DNA from: Deltaproteobacteria bacterium CG_4_8_14_3_um_filter_43_13
GTDB taxonomy: Bacteria > Desulfobacterota > UBA8473
NCBI GenBank assembly: GCA_002782605.1
Contig: PFIF01000301.1
Coordinates: forward strand, 1,080-10,966
Direction of reading: 5' to 3'
Length of the DNA: 9,887 nt
The position numbers and the translations under genes were made by a program. The notes under the pieces were generated by a model. The model saw only the letters and a list, made by a program, of their open reading frames with translations. It ran no database searches and was not told the DNA's origin. How positions within the stretch are numbered: the first letter of the stretch is position 1; each line of letters starts with the position of its first letter. Below, piece after piece: positions 6,098 through 9,887 of the stretch.

Positions 6098-6123
6098 TAG
6101 TTTAAGGTGGACCCATTTGTCAA
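6094..6123 (-). promoter_or_regulatory. Candidate promoter P1, -35 in IS end and -10 in flanking DNA
   Basis: On the minus strand a perfect TTGACA (6118-6123) is followed after 18 bp by TATGAT (6094-6099; five of six). It points toward the solute-binding-protein gene, with a predicted start near 6087. The -35 lies inside the putative IS terminus that begins TGGACCC at 6108, and the -10 lies outside it, the arrangement typical of IS-created hybrid promoters. Confidence 0.5.
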
Positions 6124-6320
6124 GACAATATTTTCGAAAAATTAAGTTACACCCTGGGGTGGTTTTTTGTTTTTTTCCACCTGTGCTCATACCCCGTCGA
6201 AAGTCATGAACTGAATCGTCACCTCGCTCCTTGAAAATATAGTTCTGCCGGCGTCTGATCTTTCAGTGCCTGGTGAGGCCGGTTATCATTGTAGAGACCG
6301 AAGTAGGAATTGATCCCCTC
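6108..6320 (-). mobile_element. Remnant of an IS3-type insertion sequence (3' end)
   Basis: This piece holds the last codons of an IS3-family transposase (6219-6314), the spacer behind it and a probable terminal inverted repeat. Read on the plus strand the end is TGGACCCATTTGTCAAGACAA, starting with TG as IS3 ends do. The other end and most of the transposase are missing. Similarity to a transposase stops near 6320, where the sequence passes to a TCCCGAT-ACA-ATCGGGA hairpin (6330-6346). The exact borders are inferred. Confidence 0.6.
6219..6314 (-). pseudogene. IS3-family transposase C-terminal fragment
   Basis: The last 31 codons read INSYFGLYNDNRPHQALKDQ then TPAELYFQGAR and a TGA. The YNDNRPHQAL..TPAE pattern is the classic end of IS3/IS150-type transposase (integrase core, DDE). 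The frame remains open upstream to 6407, but those residues show no transposase character. The catalytic D, D, E residues are absent, so this is inactive debris. Confidence 0.85.
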
Positions 6321-6329
6321 CCTTCCCTG

Positions 6330-6346
6330 TCCCGATACAATCGGGA
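6330..6346. repeat. Short hairpin TCCCGAT-ACA-ATCGGGA
   Basis: A perfect 7-bp stem with a 3-nt loop lies between the IS remnant and the end of the DUF6125 gene, 31 bp downstream of that gene's stop. It has no T-run on the minus strand, so it would be a weak terminator at best. Confidence 0.55.
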
Positions 6347-6376
6347 TATACATTAAGAATCGTACTTTTATACCAC

Positions 6377-6898
6377 CTAGTTCTCTTCCTCCAGAGTAAA
6401 CTCCCACTTACAACTGACATCCTCAGGAGACTTTCTGGGAGGACCGTCCAGGAATTTTACCTTTACCTTTGGGTCAATACTCTCAGCGTATTTTTGAAAA
6501 ACGATGGTTCCTACCGGCTCACAGGTGAACTCTTTTCTCCCTGACTTTTCCATGGCCTCAAGGGAAGGACACTTGTAAAGGGCAAAGACCCCTCTTTTCT
6601 CCGATACTTCCTCTATCTTATGTTCCATACAGGGGACAAAGGCAGACTGTTTTAAGGTTTCAATGATGCCTGGAATACCTTCCTCCCTTATTCCCAGGGT
6701 CTTTCTCAATAATCTTGCTTCATAAGGAAAGTACCCCTCCCATGCCTTCGTATCAATATCGAGGGCCGACTCATAACCAAACTTCTTTTCCGCTTCCAGA
6801 AACCAGAACCCGTCAAGGGCAAGAAATAATCTTGCATATACCTTTATCAGGTTTATCAGTTCCTCCTTAGACAGCCTAGTTAGATCCATTTCGTTCAT
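6377..6898 (-). CDS. DUF6125-type protein of unknown function
   Basis: The 173-residue soluble protein resembles the family I know as DUF6125. It has an N-terminal helix (LSKEELINLIKVYARL), then LDGFWFLEAEKKFGYESAL with the acidic DIDTKAWEGY segment at about 27-57. A conserved Cys in PCMEHKIEE and one in ALYKCPS lie mid-protein, then FTCEPVGTIVFQKYAESIDP and the ending SCKWEFTLEEEN. The Cys residues, about five in all, might bind metal or a cofactor; this is inference. No signal peptide or membrane segment is visible. ATG at 6896-6898 is chosen over the upstream GTG at 6940 because AAGGAG lies 9 bp before it. It follows the paaK-like gene by 80 bp on the same strand, and a broken relative also adjoins a paaK fragment at 283-385, which suggests linked roles. 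Confidence 0.8.
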   Translation of the reverse strand: MNEMDLTRLSKEELINLIKVYARLFLALDGFWFLEAEKKFGYESALDIDTKAWEGYFPYEARLLRKTLGIREEGIPGIIETLKQSAFVPCMEHKIEEVSEKRGVFALYKCPSLEAMEKSGRKEFTCEPVGTIVFQKYAESIDPKVKVKFLDGPPRKSPEDVSCKWEFTLEEEN

Positions 6899-6978
6899 AG
6901 TTCTAATCTCCTTGTGAAATAGTTGATAAGAAAGTTTCACCTGAATTCAGCGTGAGTCAGGCAATCCATAGACGGAAA

Positions 6979-8259
6979 TTAACCGTAGGTTTTGACTATC
7001 CGCTTGGCCTTGAATTGTGTTTTTGACAGAGTCCCTTTGGGCACAAGCTCGATCTCACATCTAATAGAATTCTCCTTTTCAAACGCTTTCTCCAGCTCTT
7101 TTTTAAATCCCTTCAGATCCGAAATCCCCAGTTTGTATTCAACCTTTAACTTTAGTATATCTAACTCGCCTGGCAGATCCACAATAATTTGATAATCACT
7201 ACTCAAAAAAGAATTCCTGATTACAAAGTCCTCTACATCACCTGGAAAAACTATCTTTCCTTGCACCTTAACCATATGGTACACCCGTCCCCTGATGGGA
7301 GCTATCCTGGGGTGTGTCCTCCCGCATTGACAGACTCCACGATCCAGGAGCATAGTAACGTCACCCGTTCTATACCTCAAAAGGGGCATAGCCTCTTTCG
7401 TTAAGGTCGTTATTACCAGCTCTCCCAGCTTCCCTGTCCCAAGGGGAGTTAATGTCTCAAAATCAACAACCTCGGAAAGATAATGATCTGACCATATATG
7501 CAAGCCGTCCTTACGGCTACACTCGCCTCCAATTCCCATAACCTCTGCAAAGCCATACATGTCATAAAATTCAATTCCAGTTTCCTTGTAGAGATGCTCT
7601 TTCACAGACGCTGACATTGGTTCACCTCCCAGAAGAGCCAGTCGCAGTGAGGTCTCTCTTTTAATATCAACGCCCATCTCCAGTGCCCTATAGATAAACG
7701 ACAATATGTAGCTGGGTATGCCAAATATGACAGTGGATTTAACCGTTTTAGCCAGTCTTATCTGTTGATCGAGAATCATCCTGCCAGCCATGCCTGAAAG
7801 TACCTTTGATGCCAGCTTTTTCATAATCGGAACACTCACATCCCATGGCAATAGGAGCTGTATTATGTCGTCGGGCCGTATCCCCGTCATTCTGCCAACC
7901 CTGGCAAAAAGATTGAATCCCTCTTCTACGTCCTTTTCCGTCATCATTACCGGCAAGGTTATCCCAGAAATGGTCCCCGAAGTCGTCATGATTTCAGTTA
8001 CGGACTCCCAATCGACAGCCAGCTTTTCCTCTATCGGAGTTATTGCAAATTCTTCCAAATAGCTTGTCAAGGGTAATTTTGGCAGGTCTTCTAATGATTT
8101 GACATCGGTCGGCTGAATACCTATCTCGTCAAATTTCCTCTTATAAAAGGCAGTTTTTCTATAAAGATACTCCACCAATGTTAAAAATCTTTCTTCCTGA
8201 ATCATCTTCAAGCTATCTGCCGGCATCATTTCAACCTCTGGTTCCCAATACATCTCCAT
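6979..8259 (-). CDS. PaaK-type phenylacetate/aryl-CoA ligase (AMP-forming)
   Basis: The 426-residue length is normal for PaaK. Motifs in order are YWEPEVEMMP at 4-13, FYKRKFDEIG at 38-47 and KSLEDLPKLPLT at 54-65. Then come the phosphate-loop TTSGT at 92-96, YDMYGFAEVMG at 232-242 (aromatic-Glu adenylate site), RYRTGD at 295-300, a CQCGR pair at 310-314 and RGR at 323-325. The C-terminal domain ends TQFKAKRIVK, with the likely catalytic lysine. It would make an aryl-CoA from ATP, CoA and an aromatic acid in the cytoplasm. SGTISGITLP departs slightly from the usual SGTTG loop, so the substrate may not be phenylacetate. The start at 8259 lies 2 bp past the mltG stop, and the GGAGGGGAG ribosome site lies inside mltG, so translational coupling is likely. 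I do not assign paaK as the symbol because the substrate is unproven. Confidence 0.9.
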   Translation of the reverse strand: MEMYWEPEVEMMPADSLKMIQEERFLTLVEYLYRKTAFYKRKFDEIGIQPTDVKSLEDLPKLPLTSYLEEFAITPIEEKLAVDWESVTEIMTTSGTISGITLPVMMTEKDVEEGFNLFARVGRMTGIRPDDIIQLLLPWDVSVPIMKKLASKVLSGMAGRMILDQQIRLAKTVKSTVIFGIPSYILSFIYRALEMGVDIKRETSLRLALLGGEPMSASVKEHLYKETGIEFYDMYGFAEVMGIGGECSRKDGLHIWSDHYLSEVVDFETLTPLGTGKLGELVITTLTKEAMPLLRYRTGDVTMLLDRGVCQCGRTHPRIAPIRGRVYHMVKVQGKIVFPGDVEDFVIRNSFLSSDYQIIVDLPGELDILKLKVEYKLGISDLKGFKKELEKAFEKENSIRCEIELVPKGTLSKTQFKAKRIVKTYG

Positions 8260-8261
8260 AA

Positions 8262-9278
8262 TTACTCACTCCCCTCCATATTATCTTTCCCGCTTTGATA
8301 CTTCCAAACTGCCAGATTGTGTTCTCTTAGGTTAGTAGAAAAGCAGTGAGTACCATCATTCTTTGAAACAAAATAGAGGTAATTTACTTTAGCCGGATAA
8401 AGGACAGCTTTGATAGAGTCCTCCCCAGGATTGGCAATCGGACCAGGGGGTAGGTTGGAATGGAGATAGGTGTTGTAAGGAGTCTTTCTTTTAAGATGAC
8501 CGACAGTTACTCTACCACTGAAGTTGGCAATACCATAGATAGCAGTCGGATCACTTTGAAGTTTCATACCCTTTTTGAATCTGTTTTGAAACACAGCCGA
8601 TATTAAAGGACGCTCCCACGATTTTCCAGTCTCCTTCTCAATAATAGATGCCAGAGTGACAACTTCTTTAATTGTAAAACCCAAATCTTCTGCCCTTCCA
8701 GCGTATTTACTGGTATAAATCCTTTTAAACCGAGTCACCATCATTTTCAATATGTTGCTTTCACCTATATGTCGGGGCATACTGTAGGTATCCGGGAATA
8801 AATAACCCTCCAGGCTATCCCCCTCGATTCCCAAAGAGGATATAAAAGAGGGGTCAGAACACTTTTCAAGAAAACTTTCAGTATCGGCAAGTTCGAGGCC
8901 GTCCAGCAAATCAGCTACCTGATATATATTATACCCTTCCGGTATTGTAACAAAGTGCTCAACTACCTTTCCTTTAACCAGTATATCCAGTATCTCTAAA
9001 GGCACCATGGCTGTATTCAGGGAATACTCTCCTGGTTTAATCTTCTTGGTTGCCTGACGGCATCTAACTAATAAGGAAAACCCCCTTATATCTTTAATAA
9101 TCCCTTCCTGTTTCAGAAGCTTTGCCGCTTCAGCGAAAGTGGCTCCAGGATGAATATAGACTATTTTGTAGATTTTTGCAGAGCTGGTGGGAGTGGTAAG
9201 ATACAGGAAGATACTCAGGGCTGTTAATAATCCCAGGACAATCAACAACATCAGGATATAAGAAATAGCTCTCTTCAT
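8262..9278 (-). CDS. mltG: Endolytic murein transglycosylase MltG (YceG-like)
   Basis: The 338-residue protein has one N-terminal membrane segment (about 6-28) and a periplasmic body. A LysM-like part (TFAEAAKLLKQEGII at 47-61, IPEGYNIYQVADLL at 112-125) is followed by LEGYLFPDTY at 156-165 and ASIIEKETG at 210-218, whose Glu214 matches the catalytic Glu of E. coli MltG (Glu218). QSDPTAIYG at 241-249, YNTYLHSNLPPGPIANPG and YLYFV complete the family pattern. It cleaves nascent glycan strands to end their growth, beside the elongasome. The gap to upstream ruvX is 6 bp and to the downstream ligase 2 bp, so one operon is likely. The ribosome site is weak (GGGTGA), consistent with coupling to ruvX. 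The length is normal. Confidence 0.96.
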   Translation of the reverse strand: MKRAISYILMLLIVLGLLTALSIFLYLTTPTSSAKIYKIVYIHPGATFAEAAKLLKQEGIIKDIRGFSLLVRCRQATKKIKPGEYSLNTAMVPLEILDILVKGKVVEHFVTIPEGYNIYQVADLLDGLELADTESFLEKCSDPSFISSLGIEGDSLEGYLFPDTYSMPRHIGESNILKMMVTRFKRIYTSKYAGRAEDLGFTIKEVVTLASIIEKETGKSWERPLISAVFQNRFKKGMKLQSDPTAIYGIANFSGRVTVGHLKRKTPYNTYLHSNLPPGPIANPGEDSIKAVLYPAKVNYLYFVSKNDGTHCFSTNLREHNLAVWKYQSGKDNMEGSE

Positions 9279-9284
9279 TTCAGC

Positions 9285-9698
9285 TCACCCTGCCCTGCTG
9301 TCCAGGTATCCCTGCAAAATGAATACCGCTGCCATTTTATTGATAACCTTCTTCCTCTTCTTACGACTGAGATCAGCCTCTAACAAAGACCTGTTGGCAG
9401 CCACTGTAGAGAGTCGCTCATCCCATGTGACTACAGGGATATTTAGACTCTTTTTCATGGTTTCTACCAGTGCCAGCACCCCTTCTGCCTGTTTACCTAT
9501 GGTACCATCCATGTTCTTAGGCAGCCCAACTGCGATCTCTAAAGGATTATATTGGTCCATCAGTTTCCTGAGTTCTTCAAGGTCGCTATCCAGACTCTTA
9601 CGGATTATAGTCGTAATCCCTTGAGCAGTCCATCCCATTTCATCGCTCACTGCCACACCAATGGTCTTGCTCCCCACATCCAGACCAATTATCCTCAT
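9285..9698 (-). CDS. ruvX: Pre-16S rRNA nuclease / Holliday-junction resolvase-like RuvX (YqgF)
   Basis: This is a 137-residue RNase-H-fold protein. GLDVGSKTIGVAVSD at the N-terminus holds the first catalytic Asp, AVGLPKNMDGT lies mid-protein, and TWDERLST holds further acidic residues, followed by the usual basic KKRKK and the Met-Ala helix. The family matures the 5' end of 16S rRNA in the cytoplasm and is often linked to mltG, as here. ATG at 9698 is preferred over ATG at 9704: the AGGAGGAGG ribosome site (9705-9713) abuts the upstream ATG but lies 6 bp from the second, and the second gives the canonical MRIIGLDVG start. It is the first gene of the ruvX-mltG-ligase cluster. No clear promoter is visible upstream. 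Confidence 0.95.
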   Translation of the reverse strand: MRIIGLDVGSKTIGVAVSDEMGWTAQGITTIIRKSLDSDLEELRKLMDQYNPLEIAVGLPKNMDGTIGKQAEGVLALVETMKKSLNIPVVTWDERLSTVAANRSLLEADLSRKKRKKVINKMAAVFILQGYLDSRAG

Positions 9699-9758
9699 AG
9701 GCATCCTCCTCCTGAACTTTAGGGTACTGTCAAAACTATTTACCCTTTATGCATTTAA

Positions 9759-9786
9759 AAACTCTAAATCCTAAACTCTAAATCCT
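9759..9786. repeat. 14-bp tandem repeat, two copies plus partial
   Basis: AAACTCTAAATCCT occurs at 9759-9772 and identically at 9773-9786, followed by AAATAAA. It lies upstream of the ruvX cluster, between it and the broken four-helix-bundle gene. Such AAATCCTAAACTCTAAA repeats are common in repeat-rich environmental genomes (recollection). Confidence 0.85.
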
Positions 9787-9827
9787 AAATAAATACAAAG
9801 CTAAAAATACAAAACTCAAAGCATTAT

Positions 9828-9887
9828 TTACTCACGCACTCTCATGGCGAATCTCTTAGTTCTTTCTCCTAAATCATATGGTTTTGG
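9828..9887 (-). pseudogene. Four-helix-bundle (S23/IVP) protein, truncated N-terminus
   Basis: On the minus strand, from the window edge to a TAA at 9828-9830, the frame reads PKPYDLGERTKRFAMRVRE. This matches the N-terminus of four-helix-bundle proteins of the 23S-rRNA-intervening-sequence type, which open with KPYDLxERTxxFA and run to about 120 residues. Here the frame stops after about 20 residues and runs into the AAATCCTAAACTCTAAA repeats, so the rest is lost or displaced. The start codon lies just beyond the window. The match is short, hence moderate confidence. Confidence 0.6.

Noticed and set aside
6150..6176. Intrinsic terminator on the plus strand (CACCC-TG-GGGTG followed by T-runs)
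   Set aside because: The realistic stem is only about 4 bp, it lies in the IS remnant, and no plus-strand gene ends nearby.
6315..6407. Upstream extension of the transposase frame to 6407
   Set aside because: The residues show no transposase character and overlap the end of the DUF6125 gene, so the open frame is chance.
6899..6940. GTG start at 6940 for the DUF6125 gene
   Set aside because: ATG at 6898 has AAGGAG at good spacing, and the 14 extra residues look like leader sequence.
9699..9704. ATG at 9704 as the ruvX start
   Set aside because: The ribosome site abuts it with no spacing; the ATG at 9698 is 6 bp away and gives the usual MRIIGLD start.

Overview
The window looks like chromosomal DNA from an anaerobic, aromatic- or fatty-acid-using bacterium, most plausibly a Desulfobacterota ('deltaproteobacterial') or similar syntroph or sulfate reducer. 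This is inferred from gene content: PaaK-type aryl-CoA ligases, a CoA-ligase (NDP-forming) alpha subunit, a DUF6125-type protein, an orphan branched-chain-amino-acid-type binding protein, and many short dispersed repeats. No rRNA or tRNA gene is present to fix the taxonomy.

Left part (1-2093). It opens with the 3' end of a broken phenylacetate-CoA ligase gene (+). A minus-strand scrap of a DUF6125 gene follows, about 90% identical to the tail of the intact copy at 6377-6898. Next is a minus-strand amidohydrolase (538-1398) whose usual metal-binding HxH is QxQ. About 700 bp without a gene then hold GGCACAAAG-type inverted repeats, a perfect 38-nt palindrome, a 16-bp tandem repeat and several small hairpins.

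Middle (2094-6022). Two plus-strand genes encode an NDP-forming acyl-CoA synthetase alpha subunit and a HIT/GalT-superfamily enzyme with a CxxC and an HxHxH motif. The second ends in an intrinsic-terminator-like hairpin lying inside its own coding sequence. It converges, across a second hairpin, on a minus-strand secreted solute-binding protein (4817-6022). The upstream region of that gene carries a remnant IS3-type element. A candidate promoter for the binding protein has its -35 inside the IS end and its -10 in the flanking DNA.

Right part (6377-9698). A tight minus-strand cluster reads ruvX, mltG, paaK-like ligase, DUF6125 gene. The first three are separated by only 6 and 2 bp, which ties a housekeeping pair (rRNA processing and peptidoglycan cleavage) to an aryl-CoA ligase. 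The window ends with a 14-bp tandem repeat and the truncated N-terminus of a four-helix-bundle (S23/IVP) protein.

I see no complete novel defence or mobile system. The most interesting items are the QxQ amidohydrolase, the HIT/GalT-like enzyme next to the CoA ligase, the inverted PaaK/DUF6125 debris, the IS-hybrid promoter and the layered palindromic repeats.
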